Assembly (NCBI GenBank): GCA_964431365.1
Contig: CAYSJJ010000005.1
Coordinates: forward strand, 1-64,000
Source: Geomobilibacter sp964431365
GTDB lineage: Bacteria > Desulfobacterota > Desulfuromonadia > Geobacterales > DSM-12255
Direction of reading: 5' to 3'
Length of the DNA: 64,000 bases
The notes below the pieces were generated by a model. The model had not been told where the DNA came from, did not search any database, and saw only the letters and a program-made list of their open reading frames with translations. The translations under genes were made by a program, and so were the position numbers. Shown here piece by piece: positions 41,196 to 50,102 of the stretch. The number at the start of each line of letters is the position of its first letter. Positions within the stretch are counted from its first letter, which is position 1.

Positions 41196-41400
41196 GGGAA
41201 CCTCTCGGGTGCGAAGCGGGCTTTGCGCCCTGATAGCAGAAATACAGACCTGTTTTATACAATGAAAGCCCTGCTCGCACAATCGACGTTTATCGGTCCC
41301 GCTGGATCGCTGCCGCGGCTCTTCATGAGAAATGGAAGTTTTCGCTCAATGGACGCGTTACTTCGGGTATACTTTTCGAAACTTCCGGTGGAGGTGTTCC

Positions 41401-43425
41401 ATGTCCGCAACCGTTCGCCGTTCAGTCTGCCCCTACGATTGCCCCGATGCCTGCGGTATGCTGGTCACCGTCGAAGAGGGGCGCGCCGTCCGCGTTGCCG
41501 GGGACCCTGACCACCCCTACACGCGGGGACTCCTCTGTCCGAAGATGAACCGGTATGAGCGGACCGTCCATTCGCCGCGGCGGCTCACCACGCCACTGCT
41601 GCGCCGCGGCGCAAAGGGGGAGGGGGAGTTCGTCCCCATTCCCTGGGACGAGGCGGTTCAGCGGATCTGCAGCCGGTGGCAGGAACTGATCGCTTCCTTC
41701 GGGGCCGAATGCATCCTCCCCTATTCCTATGCCGGTACCATGGGGCTGGTGCAGAGGAATAGCGGCCACCCCTTTTTCCATCGCCTCGGCGCCTCGCGGC
41801 TGGATCGGACCATCTGTTCGCCTGCCAAGGATGCCGGCTGGAAGGCTGTCATGGGGGAGACGCCCGGGGTGGACCCGGGCGAAATGGGGGAGAGTGACCT
41901 GATCATCCTCTGGGGGATCAACGCCGTGGCCACCAGCATCCACTGCCAGCGGGATGCCCAGGAGGCCCGGCGACGCGGTGCCAGGGTATGGGCGATCGAC
42001 ACCTGGCGGACCCCGACGCTGGAGGCCGCCGACGAGGCGTTCCTGGTCAGGCCGGGAGGGGACGGGGCTCTGGCCCTGGGCATGATGCACGTGCTGGTTC
42101 GCGAGGGGCTGGTGGATTCTTCCTTTATCCGTGACAACGTCCTCGGCTTCGAAGAGTTCAGTGCGAAGGTCCTGCCGGAGTGCTCGCCTGATTCGATGGC
42201 GCCGGCATGCGGCGTGGCGGCTGCGGATATCCAGCGGCTGGCGCGAGGCTACGCCGCCTCGCAGGCCCCGTTCATCCGCCTGGGGAGCGGCCTTACCCGT
42301 TACGGCAACGGCGCCATGACCGTCCGGACCATCGCCTGCCTGCCTGCCCTGGTCGGCGCCTGGCAGCGCCCCGGTGGGGGGCTTCTCTGTGGCACGTCCA
42401 CTGGCCCGGCCTTCCCGCTCGCCCGCCTGCTGCGGGAGGACTTCATCACCAAGCCGACCCGGCTGGTGAACATGAACCGCCTGGGCGAGGCCCTTACCCT
42501 GCTGGGCGATCCACCGGTCATGTCCTTGTACGTCTACCACTCCAACCCGGCGTCCATCACGCCGGACCAGAACGCAGTGATACAGGGGCTTTTGCGCCCC
42601 GATCTCTTCACCGTGGTCCACGAGCGGTTCCTGACCGACACGGCCCGCTACGCCGACATCGTGCTGCCGGCAACCTCGTCCCTTGAGCATCCGGACCTCT
42701 ACCGGAGTTACGGCACCTACGTGGCCCAGCGCGCAGCTGCAGTCATTCCGCCGGTGGGGGAGTCCCGGGCCAACTGGGAGCTTTTCGCTCTCCTGGCCAA
42801 GGGGATGGGGTGGGATGAGCCCTTCTTCCATCAGTCAGCGGACGAACTGATCGAGCTCCTGATCGATCAGGATACTGCCTGGCGCGGGCCGGCCGAGAAC
42901 TGCAGCCTGCGGCGTGGCGAACCGGTTGGACTGACGGCACCGACGAGTGCCAGAGGGGAGTGGCAGACCCCTTCCGGGAGGATCGAGATCCGGAACGACC
43001 GTGAGCCGCATCCGCTCCCCTGCCTCCTCAGACCCCACGCTGCCGGCGACGGTCTCCCGCTCCTCCTGCAGTCGGCGCCGACCCCGTTCGCCCTGAACGC
43101 CTCGTTTTACGAACGGGACGATCTGCGCGAGAAGCAGGGGTGCATGGTGCTCATGATGAATCCGGCCGACGCCGCATCCCGCGGTCTGTCCGACGGGGAG
43201 CAGGTCGTGGCCGGCAACCAGGTGGGGGAGGCGCGGTTCACCCTGAAGATCAGCGATCGGGTGCCGGCCGGAACGGTGGTGACCGAAGGGGTCTGGTGGG
43301 GGGAGTTCATCCCCGGCAGGCGCGGGGTCAACAGACTTACGTCACAGCGGCTGACCGACCGGGGGAACGGCAGCACGCTGTACGACGTGGCGGTGGATGT
43401 CTGGAAGCAGGTTGACGGTATCTAG
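41401..43425 (+). CDS. Molybdopterin oxidoreductase
   Basis: 674 residues of the DMSO reductase superfamily. Four cysteines (Cys10, Cys14, Cys18 in CPYDCPDAC and Cys46 in LLCPK) bind an N-terminal [4Fe-4S] cluster. The molybdopterin domains follow, with IILWGINAVATSIH, YVYHSNPASITPDQN, ARYADIVLPATSSLEHPD and a C-terminal beta-barrel (LLQSAPTPFALNASF). There is no Tat signal, so it should act in the cytoplasm. Substrate unknown. It stands alone, without electron-transfer or membrane subunits. Confidence 0.87.
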   Translation: MSATVRRSVCPYDCPDACGMLVTVEEGRAVRVAGDPDHPYTRGLLCPKMNRYERTVHSPRRLTTPLLRRGAKGEGEFVPIPWDEAVQRICSRWQELIASFGAECILPYSYAGTMGLVQRNSGHPFFHRLGASRLDRTICSPAKDAGWKAVMGETPGVDPGEMGESDLIILWGINAVATSIHCQRDAQEARRRGARVWAIDTWRTPTLEAADEAFLVRPGGDGALALGMMHVLVREGLVDSSFIRDNVLGFEEFSAKVLPECSPDSMAPACGVAAADIQRLARGYAASQAPFIRLGSGLTRYGNGAMTVRTIACLPALVGAWQRPGGGLLCGTSTGPAFPLARLLREDFITKPTRLVNMNRLGEALTLLGDPPVMSLYVYHSNPASITPDQNAVIQGLLRPDLFTVVHERFLTDTARYADIVLPATSSLEHPDLYRSYGTYVAQRAAAVIPPVGESRANWELFALLAKGMGWDEPFFHQSADELIELLIDQDTAWRGPAENCSLRRGEPVGLTAPTSARGEWQTPSGRIEIRNDREPHPLPCLLRPHAAGDGLPLLLQSAPTPFALNASFYERDDLREKQGCMVLMMNPADAASRGLSDGEQVVAGNQVGEARFTLKISDRVPAGTVVTEGVWWGEFIPGRRGVNRLTSQRLTDRGNGSTLYDVAVDVWKQVDGI

Positions 43426-43454
43426 CCGCCGCAGGAGATGCGTCAGGTCTCAGC

Positions 43455-44045
43455 TCACGAAACCACCACGCCGCCGGAAACGACAAACTTGACCGCCTCC
43501 TCGACGGTCATGCCGCTGTCGCAGACGTCGGCCTCGCGGAAGAAGAGGGCGAATCCCGAGGTGGGATTGGGCATGGTCGGCACGTAGACCACCAGCAGCC
43601 GTTCGCCGTCGCGCTCCACCTCGGCGGTAACAAAACCGACGGCGCGTACCCCCGGTCGGGGCCATTCGACGAGGACGGCCCGCCGGTAGGAGCTCTTCCC
43701 CTCGCTGAACACCTTCATCAGCTGCTTGCTGGATGTGTAGATGGAGTTGACCAGGGGGATGCGCGAGAGGATTTCGTCCCCCCAATGGAGGAATTGGGTT
43801 CCCAGCACGTTGGTGGCCACCAGGCCGGTGAGGTAGATGACGATTGCGCCGGTGATCATGCCAAGGCCGGGGAAGTGGGTCTCTCGGTGACTGATGGCGC
43901 TGAAGAGGGTGTCCAGGTAGGCACCGAGGATGCCGTCGGCGAAATTGAAGAGGAATTTGAGGATGAAGATGGTGATCCCCAGCGGGATCACTACAAACAA
44001 GCCGGCAAAGAATTTTCCTTTCAGGTGGTTGACGACGCTTTCCAT
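43455..44045 (-). CDS. DUF502 membrane protein
   Basis: 196 residues with two membrane segments in the N-terminal half (GLFVVIPLGITIFILKFLF; GMITGAIVIYLTGLVATNVL). The C-terminal half is soluble, with VLVEWPRPGVRAVGFVTAEV and VVYVPTMPNPTSGFALFFREADV, the DUF502 signature. The role is unknown. The start at 44045 (MESVVNHLKG) is preceded by GGGGGAAGCGGTT. The terminator at 44131-44166 separates it from the atp genes. Confidence 0.85.
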   Translation of the reverse strand: MESVVNHLKGKFFAGLFVVIPLGITIFILKFLFNFADGILGAYLDTLFSAISHRETHFPGLGMITGAIVIYLTGLVATNVLGTQFLHWGDEILSRIPLVNSIYTSSKQLMKVFSEGKSSYRRAVLVEWPRPGVRAVGFVTAEVERDGERLLVVYVPTMPNPTSGFALFFREADVCDSGMTVEEAVKFVVSGGVVVS

Positions 44046-44130
44046 AACCGCTTCCCCCATGTGGAACGTTTTTGCCGAGCATACTCCGTCCCGGGTCGAT
44101 GTCAACGTTCGGCGACGGAGCTCCATAACG

Positions 44131-44166
44131 AAAAAAGGGTGCGCCTGACGGCACACCCTTTTTGTT
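44131..44166 (-). terminator. Terminator of the atp operon
   Basis: Arms around AAGGGTG(T/C)GCC and GGCGCACCCTT with a GTCAG loop, followed on the minus strand by TTTTTTCG. It lies about 25 bases downstream of the atpE stop. Confidence 0.85.
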
Positions 44167-44187
44167 CTTCACCAAGGTAAAAGCTGA

Positions 44188-44463
44188 TTACTTGGCAACC
44201 GTCTTGGCCAGCTCGACGGCGATGTCCTTGTAGGGGTTGGCGAACAGGATGATCAGGGCGACAACCAGGACGTAGATGGCGAGGGACTCGATCATGGCGA
44301 GACCGATCATCATGGTGGTCAGGATTTTGCCGGAAGCGCCCGGGTTGCGGGAAACGCCTTCAACGGCGCTCTTGACGGCGAGACCCTGGCCGAGGCCGGT
44401 ACCGAATGCACCGATCGCCATACCGAAACCTGCTGCCAGCATGCACATTGTGAAAAAGCCCAT
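44188..44463 (-). CDS. atpE: ATP synthase Fo subunit c
   Basis: 91 residues with two membrane helices. The ion-binding carboxylate is Glu59 in GLAMIESLAIY, and the loop RNPGASGK joins the helices. Subunit c forms the rotor ring that couples ion flow to rotation. It is the last gene of a small operon with atpZ, atpI and atpB, and a terminator follows. Confidence 0.95.
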   Translation of the reverse strand: MGFFTMCMLAAGFGMAIGAFGTGLGQGLAVKSAVEGVSRNPGASGKILTTMMIGLAMIESLAIYVLVVALIILFANPYKDIAVELAKTVAK

Positions 44464-44526
44464 GTTTTTTCTCCTTCTGCGGTTTTTATAATTTTCCTAA
44501 ACAGTATAGGAAAAGCGAATATGTGA

Positions 44527-45216
44527 TTAGTGTGCTTCTTCCAGCGAGCCCTGGATGTAGATCATTGCCAGGAGCATGAAGACGAATGCCTGGATGAACG
44601 ATACCAGGACCCCCATCAGCATCATCGGGAGCGGCACCAGGAACGGGGCCAGGGCGAAGAAGATCATCAGAACCAGTTCGTGGCCGTTCATGTTGCCGAA
44701 GAGACGCAGCGACAGCGAAAGGGGCCGCGACAGGTGGCCGATGATCTCGATGAAGAACATCAGCGGAGCCAGCCACCAGATGGGGCCGGTGAAGTGGTGG
44801 AAGTAATGGATGCCGTGCTCCTTGATCCCGACCACGTGGGTGGAGAGGAACACCACTACCGCACACGCCGCCGTCGTGTTCAGGTTGGCGGTCGGGGGGT
44901 AGAAGCCGGGAACCAGTCCGATCAGGTTGGAAACGAGGATGAAGAGTGCCAGGGTGGCGATGAGCGGGAAGTAGCCACGACCCTTTTCACCCATGGTCTC
45001 GTTGATCATGTTCTCGATGCCGCCGATCACCACTTCCATGAAGTTCTGCATGCCGGAGGGGACAGATTTCAGGCCGCTGGTGGCCAAGAGCGAGACAACC
45101 AGCAGCAGGGCCATGATCAGCCAGGTGTAGGCGATTGCATCCGCACCGGCCGATGAAATGTGCAGCGGCTCGAGCAGTTTGCGAAAGAACTCCAGGAACA
45201 ATAATGGATGGACCAT
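44527..45216 (-). CDS. atpB: ATP synthase Fo subunit a
   Basis: 229 residues with five to six membrane helices. The essential stator arginine is in SLSLRLFGNMNGHEL, and the last helices contain IQAFVFMLLAMIYI. It supplies the two proton half-channels against the c-ring. The start at 45216 (MVHPLLF) follows GGAGGATAG. It lies five bases after atpI and 63 bases before atpE. F1 subunit genes are not nearby, so they are encoded elsewhere. Confidence 0.93.
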   Translation of the reverse strand: MVHPLLFLEFFRKLLEPLHISSAGADAIAYTWLIMALLLVVSLLATSGLKSVPSGMQNFMEVVIGGIENMINETMGEKGRGYFPLIATLALFILVSNLIGLVPGFYPPTANLNTTAACAVVVFLSTHVVGIKEHGIHYFHHFTGPIWWLAPLMFFIEIIGHLSRPLSLSLRLFGNMNGHELVLMIFFALAPFLVPLPMMLMGVLVSFIQAFVFMLLAMIYIQGSLEEAH

Positions 45217-45221
45217 CTTTT

Positions 45222-45605
45222 CTATCCTCCCGAACGGTTCGCCGCCAGGTATGCGGCGACCGCTATGATATTCAGAACCAGTACGGATAAACCGAGTAAC
45301 AACCCGTAAACATCGACCCCCCACACAGCAATGAGCAGGTAAATGGCTACCCCCTGGAGTGTCAGCCTGAGCAGGTAGCGGAGCTGGGCAAAACGCGCCG
45401 CCTGACGTGCTTCCAGGTTAAGGGCTCTTGCCAGGATACTTCTGAGCCAGGTGAAGTTGGCGAGAGAGAGCAACCCTCCGGCCAGCACACCGGCCGTGAA
45501 CGATGGGGTTGCAAACGGCAGGCTGCCGAGAACCAGCACCAACAGTAGTATCCACCCGCCGCGGATCAAGAGGGCGGGGAGTTTTTCGTCATGCATCAGG
45601 GTCAC
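45222..45605 (-). CDS. atpI: ATP synthase subunit I
   Basis: 127 residues with four membrane segments, the ATP synthase I family that assists assembly of the c-ring. Family sequence varies; GGLLSLANFTWLRSILA is a typical stretch. The GTG at 45605 follows AAGGGCGACC and overlaps atpZ by 17 bases; an ATG at 45596 is an alternative. It sits between atpZ and atpB as in related operons. Confidence 0.82.
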   Translation of the reverse strand: MTLMHDEKLPALLIRGGWILLLVLVLGSLPFATPSFTAGVLAGGLLSLANFTWLRSILARALNLEARQAARFAQLRYLLRLTLQGVAIYLLIAVWGVDVYGLLLGLSVLVLNIIAVAAYLAANRSGG

Positions 45606-45828
45606 GGTCGCCCTTCTTGATCTCCCTGCCGGCTATGACGTAAATGTTGCGGAAGCCGGCAGCAATGCCAATGAAGAGAAAGATGAAGAAAAACCAGGGG
45701 GCCGTGCCCAACCACTTGTCCAACTGGAGACCGATGAAAACGCCGATGGCAATGGCCACGACCACCGAGATCCCCATGCTGGAGATCATCCCCAGCGTTC
45801 CCAACAGGTTTTTTTTCTCTTTATCCAT
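45589..45828 (-). CDS. atpZ: AtpZ/AtpI-type small membrane protein
   Basis: 79 residues with two membrane helices (SSMGISVVVAIAIGVFIGLQLDKWLG; WFFFIFLFIGIAAGFRNIY) and a charged tail. This is the first gene of the Fo operon; AtpZ works with AtpI, possibly as a Ca/Mg channel or assembly helper. Its 3' end overlaps atpI, implying coupling. A promoter lies upstream. Confidence 0.87.
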   Translation of the reverse strand: MDKEKKNLLGTLGMISSMGISVVVAIAIGVFIGLQLDKWLGTAPWFFFIFLFIGIAAGFRNIYVIAGREIKKGDRDPDA

Positions 45829-45880
45829 CCGTGACAGCCGCTTTCTGCCGCCCTGGTCAGGGCGGCACGAAAACTCACGC

Positions 45881-45909
45881 TAGATAGCATACACGACCCT
45901 GCCTGTCAA
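45881..45909 (-). promoter_or_regulatory. Sigma-70-like promoter of the atp operon
   Basis: On the minus strand TTGACA (45904-45909), a 17-base spacer and TATCTA (45881-45886). It is a near-consensus promoter about 55 bases before atpZ. A leader hairpin GCCGCCCTG/CAGGGCGGC lies at 45847-45866. Confidence 0.75.
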
Positions 45910-45927
45910 CCGAAAACGGCTTTTTTC

Positions 45928-47211
45928 TTACAGGGATTTGAAGCTTTTTGCCGCTGCCGCGATGGTCCGATCCAGGTCGGCGTCGGTGTGGGCGACGGAT
46001 ACGAAAGCGGTCTCGAATTGTGAGGGAGCCAGGTAAATCCCCTCGGCCAGCATCAGGCGGAAGTATTTGGCAAAGGCAGTCGTGTCGCAGGTGGCTGCGC
46101 TGTCCCAGTCGTGCACCTCGTTCCTGGTGAAGAAGGCGCAGAACATGCTCCCCACACGGGTCGAGTAGAGCGGGAAGTTCGCGTCCCTGGCAGCCTTGGC
46201 GATGCCGTCGGCCACGTAGGCGCTCTTCGCTTCCAACTCCTTGTAGAAGCCCGGACGCTGGAGGAGTTTGAGCGTGGCGATGCCGGCAGCCATGGCCAGG
46301 GGGTTGCCGGAGAGGGTGCCGGCCTGGTAGACGCCGCCTGACGGGGAAAGGAGCGACATGATCTCTTTCTTCCCGCCGAACGCGCCGACCGGAAGACCGC
46401 CGCCGATGATCTTCCCCAGGGTGGTCATGTCGGGTGTGACGCCGTACAGTTCCTGAGCGCCGCCGTAGGCAACCCGAAACCCGCACATCACTTCGTCGAA
46501 GATCAGGACGATCCCCTCGTCGGTGCAGAGCGTGCGGAGTCCCTCCAGAAAACCGGGGGCAGGGGGGACGGTCCCCATGTTGCCGGCGATCGGCTCGACG
46601 ATGATACAGGCGATCTGCCCCTTGTTCTCGCCGATGAGTGTCTTGACCGACGCCAGGTCGTTGTAGGTGGCGGTCAGGGTGTGCTTGGCAAAGTCCTGGG
46701 GGACGCCCGGCGAGTCCGGTACCCCGAAGGTGGCTGCGCCGGAGCCTGCCTTGACCAGCAGGGCATCCGAGTGCCCGTGGTAGCAGCCGGAGAACTTCAT
46801 GATTTTGTCTCGTCCGGTATAGCCTCTGGCCAGGCGGATGGCGCTCATGGTCGCCTCGGTGCCGGAGCTCACCATCCTGACCATCTCGATGGAGGGGACC
46901 GCATCGATCACCATCTGCGCCAGGGTGATCTCCATCTCGGTCGGCGCGCCGAAGCTGCTTCCCTTGTCAAGGGCGGCCTTTACGGCGGCAATCACCTCGG
47001 GATGGCAATGGCCGACGATCATGGGGCCCCAGGAACCGACATAATCTATATATGCGTTGCCGTCCGCATCATAGATTCTGGCGCCGGCAGCGTGGTCGAT
47101 GAATAGCGGGTCCGCGCCGACCGACTTGAATGCCCGGACAGGCGAGTTGACACCGCCAGGAATGACGTTCTTTGCTTCAGCGAATAGTGTTGCGGAACGG
47201 GTGGTCGACAT
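45928..47211 (-). CDS. hemL: Glutamate-1-semialdehyde 2,1-aminomutase
   Basis: 427 residues, usual length. It converts glutamate-1-semialdehyde to 5-aminolevulinate, the C5 route to haem. PLP-fold markers include SSGTEATMSAIRLARGYTGR, IIVEPIAGNMGTVPP, LIFDEVMCGFR and the lysine in TLGKIIGGGLPVG. Haem supply suits a cytochrome-rich cell. It is divergent from nuoA. Confidence 0.95.
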   Translation of the reverse strand: MSTTRSATLFAEAKNVIPGGVNSPVRAFKSVGADPLFIDHAAGARIYDADGNAYIDYVGSWGPMIVGHCHPEVIAAVKAALDKGSSFGAPTEMEITLAQMVIDAVPSIEMVRMVSSGTEATMSAIRLARGYTGRDKIMKFSGCYHGHSDALLVKAGSGAATFGVPDSPGVPQDFAKHTLTATYNDLASVKTLIGENKGQIACIIVEPIAGNMGTVPPAPGFLEGLRTLCTDEGIVLIFDEVMCGFRVAYGGAQELYGVTPDMTTLGKIIGGGLPVGAFGGKKEIMSLLSPSGGVYQAGTLSGNPLAMAAGIATLKLLQRPGFYKELEAKSAYVADGIAKAARDANFPLYSTRVGSMFCAFFTRNEVHDWDSAATCDTTAFAKYFRLMLAEGIYLAPSQFETAFVSVAHTDADLDRTIAAAAKSFKSL

Positions 47212-47260
47212 GGGAGCCTCCGGGAACAGTGTTTTATTAATATTCCATTAATCTGGGCGG

Positions 47261-47290
47261 ATGGTAGCACACCTCATGAGGGAGTTTCAA
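47261..47290 (-). promoter_or_regulatory. Possible hemL promoter
   Basis: On the minus strand TTGAAA (47285-47290), an 18-base spacer and TACCAT (47261-47266), about 50 bases before hemL. The match is moderate. Confidence 0.45.
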
Positions 47291-47358
47291 GCGTGTAAGG
47301 GGCTTGAATATAAGGGAGTGCCTGTGAAGATGATGAAGATGAGAAAAAATTTTTATAC

Positions 47359-47410
47359 TTGACATCAAGTGGTAAAAAGCATAATGTTCGCTCGATTGTA
47401 TACAGTATAC
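47359..47410 (+). promoter_or_regulatory. nuo operon promoter with GTATAC dyad
   Basis: TTGACA (47359-47364), a 17-base spacer and TAATGT (47382-47387) form a near-consensus promoter about 90 bases before nuoA. Just downstream, GTATAC-A-GTATAC (47398-47410) is a paired half-site, and a third GTATAC is at 47438-47443. This is a likely operator; the cognate regulator is unknown. Confidence 0.7.
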
Positions 47411-47477
47411 GTGCCCCTGTAGCGCCGATTGATAGGCGTATACATAAATGGGACGTCTGGAACGGAGGAAGACAACT

Positions 47478-47834
47478 ATGCTTGGAGCGTACCTGCCGAT
47501 AATCGTCCTCGTGGCAATAGCCGCGCTCTTCGGTCTCGGGTCGATCATCTTGTCGACACTCATCGGGCAGAAGAAGCCGTCGGTGGTGAAGATGCAGCCG
47601 TACGAGTGCGGTTGCGAGCCCGTGGGGAGTGCGCGGGAGCGGTTCTCGATCAAGTTCTACCTGATCGCCATGCTCTTCATCCTGTTCGATATTGAAGCCG
47701 TGTTCCTCTATCCCTGGGCCATACTCTTCAAGCGCCTCGGCGTGTTCGGCCTGGTTGAGATGGGGGTCTTCATCGTCATCCTCTTTGTTGGATATATTTA
47801 TGTATGGAAAAAAGGAGCCTTGGAATGGGAGTAG
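47478..47834 (+). CDS. nuoA: NADH-quinone oxidoreductase subunit A
   Basis: 118 residues with three membrane helices and the family signature YECGCEPVG and FDIEAVFLYPWA. It is a small membrane-arm subunit near the quinone site. It begins the 14-gene complex I operon. The ATG at 47478 follows GGAGGAAG. Its end overlaps the nuoB start by 10 bases. Confidence 0.95.
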   Translation: MLGAYLPIIVLVAIAALFGLGSIILSTLIGQKKPSVVKMQPYECGCEPVGSARERFSIKFYLIAMLFILFDIEAVFLYPWAILFKRLGVFGLVEMGVFIVILFVGYIYVWKKGALEWE

Positions 47835-48337
47835 GACAGCCGCTGGGCGATAACGTTATCACTGCGTCCCTGGATGGCCTGGTCAACTGGGCCAGGAAGT
47901 CTTCCATCTGGCCGATGACCTTCGGTTTGGCCTGCTGCGCCATCGAGATGATGGCCACCGGTGCAGCGCACAACGACCTCGACCGTTTCGGCATCATCTT
48001 CCGTGCGTCGCCGCGGCAGGCGGACTGCATCATCATTGCCGGCACCGTGACCAAGAAGATGCTGCCGGTAATCAAGACCGTGTATGAGCAGATGCCCGAG
48101 CCCAAGTGGGTTGTCGCCATGGGGGCCTGTGCCTGTTCCGGCGGTATTTTCGACACCTATAGCGTGGTTCAGGGGATCGATGAGGCCCTGCCGGTCGATG
48201 TGTACATTCCCGGCTGCCCGCCGCGTCCCGAGGCGCTGCTCTACGGGCTCATGAAGCTGCAGGACAAGATCATGAACGACAAGAACTCGTTCGGATCATC
48301 CCTCGGCTTCGGCGAACGCGTCGAGTCCGCCGCTTAG
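47825..48337 (+). CDS. nuoB: NADH-quinone oxidoreductase subunit B
   Basis: 170 residues. Cluster N2 ligands Cys37, Cys38, Cys102 and Cys131 appear in GLACCAIEMM, MGACACSG and YIPGCPPRPE. N2 is the last iron-sulfur centre before quinone. The ATG at 47825 overlaps the nuoA end and has AAAGGAG upstream. Confidence 0.96.
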   Translation: MGVGQPLGDNVITASLDGLVNWARKSSIWPMTFGLACCAIEMMATGAAHNDLDRFGIIFRASPRQADCIIIAGTVTKKMLPVIKTVYEQMPEPKWVVAMGACACSGGIFDTYSVVQGIDEALPVDVYIPGCPPRPEALLYGLMKLQDKIMNDKNSFGSSLGFGERVESAA

Positions 48338-48368
48338 ACTGCATTCAGAACGACCAGGGGAAAAAGGA

Positions 48369-48866
48369 ATGTCAGAGATGGCTGAAAACAATCGTGCAGT
48401 TGTAAAGCTCAAGGAGCGGTTTGCAGCGTCCATCCTGGATGTGAAGGAGTTTCGCGGCCAGGTGACCGTGACGGTCCAGAAGGAGGCGATCGTCGAGATC
48501 TGCCAGTTCCTGAAGACCTCTCTGGCCTACAACCTGCTAACCGACGTTACCGCGGTGGACTACCTGGGTAAGCAGGACACTCGGTTCGTGGCGGTCTACA
48601 ACCTCTACTCGATCCCCAACAAGGATCGGATATTCCTCAAGGCCCCGGTTTCCGAGGCTGACTGCACCATAGATTCGGTGACCGGTCTCTGGAAGTCCGC
48701 TCTCTTTCTGGAGCGTGAGGTCTACGACCTGATGGGGCTCAAATTCAACAATCACCCCGACCTGCGCCGGATCCTGATGACCGACGATTGGGTAGGTCAC
48801 CCGCTGCGCAAGGACTACCCGCTCCAGGGACCGGACCGCGAGCCGTACAAGGGCCGGTTGTCATAA
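48369..48866 (+). CDS. nuoC: NADH-quinone oxidoreductase subunit C
   Basis: 165 residues of the 30-kDa subunit family, ending with the signature REVYDLMGLKFNNHPDLRRILMTDDWVGHPLRKDYPL. It is a structural part of the peripheral arm. It is separate from nuoD, unlike the fused form in E. coli. An alternative ATG lies three codons downstream at 48378. Confidence 0.95.
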   Translation: MSEMAENNRAVVKLKERFAASILDVKEFRGQVTVTVQKEAIVEICQFLKTSLAYNLLTDVTAVDYLGKQDTRFVAVYNLYSIPNKDRIFLKAPVSEADCTIDSVTGLWKSALFLEREVYDLMGLKFNNHPDLRRILMTDDWVGHPLRKDYPLQGPDREPYKGRLS

Positions 48867-48909
48867 CCAGAACTCAGGGACTACTTAACGTCTAACGTAG
48901 AGGCGATCA

Positions 48910-50079
48910 ATGGCAAAAGAGACAATGACAGTAAACATGGGGCCCCAGCACCCCAGTACCCACGGCGTGCTCCGGCTGGTTGTCGAACTGGACGGCGAGA
49001 TCATCGAGAAGATCACGCCGCACATTGGCTACCTGCACCGCGGGGTCGAGAAGCTTTCCGAGCACCGGACCTATCACCAGACCATTCCGCTCACCGACCG
49101 TCTCGACTACCTGGCACCCATGAGCAACAACCTGGGGTATGTCCTTGCGGTAGAGAAACTCCTCGGTATCGAGATTCCGGAGCGGGCCCAGACGGTACGG
49201 GTGATCATGGCCGAGTTGACCCGTCTGAAGTCACACCTGGTCTGGATCGCCTGCCACGCGCTCGACATCGGCGCCATGACGGTCTTCATCTACGCCTTCC
49301 GCGAGCGTGAAAAGGTCATGCAGCTGTACGAGAAGATCTCCGGCGCCCGTATGACCAGCAACTATTTCCGCGTCGGCGGGCTTTCGGCTGACGTCTATGA
49401 CGGGTTCGAGAAGGACGTGCGGGAGATCGTGGATACCTTCCCCGGTCACTTCGACACCTATGAAGGGCTCCTGACCAAGAACACCATCTGGTGCCAGCGG
49501 ACCATCGGCAACGGTGTGATCTCCGCGGAGGACGCCATCAACTACGGTATCACCGGCCCGGCACTGCGCGGTTCGGGTGTCGACTGGGATCTCCGTCGCG
49601 ACAATCCGTACAGTGGCTATGAGAAATACCAGTTCACCGTGCCGGTCGGCGAGAAGTGCGATACCTACGACCGTTACAAGGTGCGGCTCGTTGAGATGCG
49701 GCAGGCCGTGAAGATCATCCAGCAGGCTCTTGCCGACCTGAAGCCCGGTCCGGTGCTTGCAGATGCGCCCCAGGTCTGCTATCCGCCGAAGGAAAACGTC
49801 TACAACTCCATCGAGGGGTTGATCCATCACTTCAAGATCGCCAGCGAGGGTTTCGCGGTTCCCGAAGGTGAAGTCTACCAGTCGGTAGAGGCCCCCAAAG
49901 GGGAGCTCGGCTACTACATCGTCAGCGATGGCGGCAACAAGCCGTACCGGATGCGGATCCGGCCGCCATCATTCGTCAACCTGGGTGCCATTGAGAAGAT
50001 GGCCAAAGGTGCGATGATCGCCGACCTCGTCGCCGTGATCGGAACCCTTGACATCGTGCTCGGTGAAATCGACCGCTAA
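48910..50079 (+). CDS. nuoD: NADH-quinone oxidoreductase subunit D
   Basis: 389 residues of the 49-kDa subunit. It shows MGPQHPSTHGVLRLVVELDGE, HIGYLHRGVEKL and DFGMVGDIVLGEIDR-type end (DLVAVIGTLDIVLGEIDR). With NuoB it forms the quinone cavity. It is a descendant of nickel hydrogenase large subunits that lack the metal. Confidence 0.96.
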   Translation: MAKETMTVNMGPQHPSTHGVLRLVVELDGEIIEKITPHIGYLHRGVEKLSEHRTYHQTIPLTDRLDYLAPMSNNLGYVLAVEKLLGIEIPERAQTVRVIMAELTRLKSHLVWIACHALDIGAMTVFIYAFREREKVMQLYEKISGARMTSNYFRVGGLSADVYDGFEKDVREIVDTFPGHFDTYEGLLTKNTIWCQRTIGNGVISAEDAINYGITGPALRGSGVDWDLRRDNPYSGYEKYQFTVPVGEKCDTYDRYKVRLVEMRQAVKIIQQALADLKPGPVLADAPQVCYPPKENVYNSIEGLIHHFKIASEGFAVPEGEVYQSVEAPKGELGYYIVSDGGNKPYRMRIRPPSFVNLGAIEKMAKGAMIADLVAVIGTLDIVLGEIDR

Positions 50080-50102
50080 CCCCTGCAGAGGAGACAGCGC
50101 CC

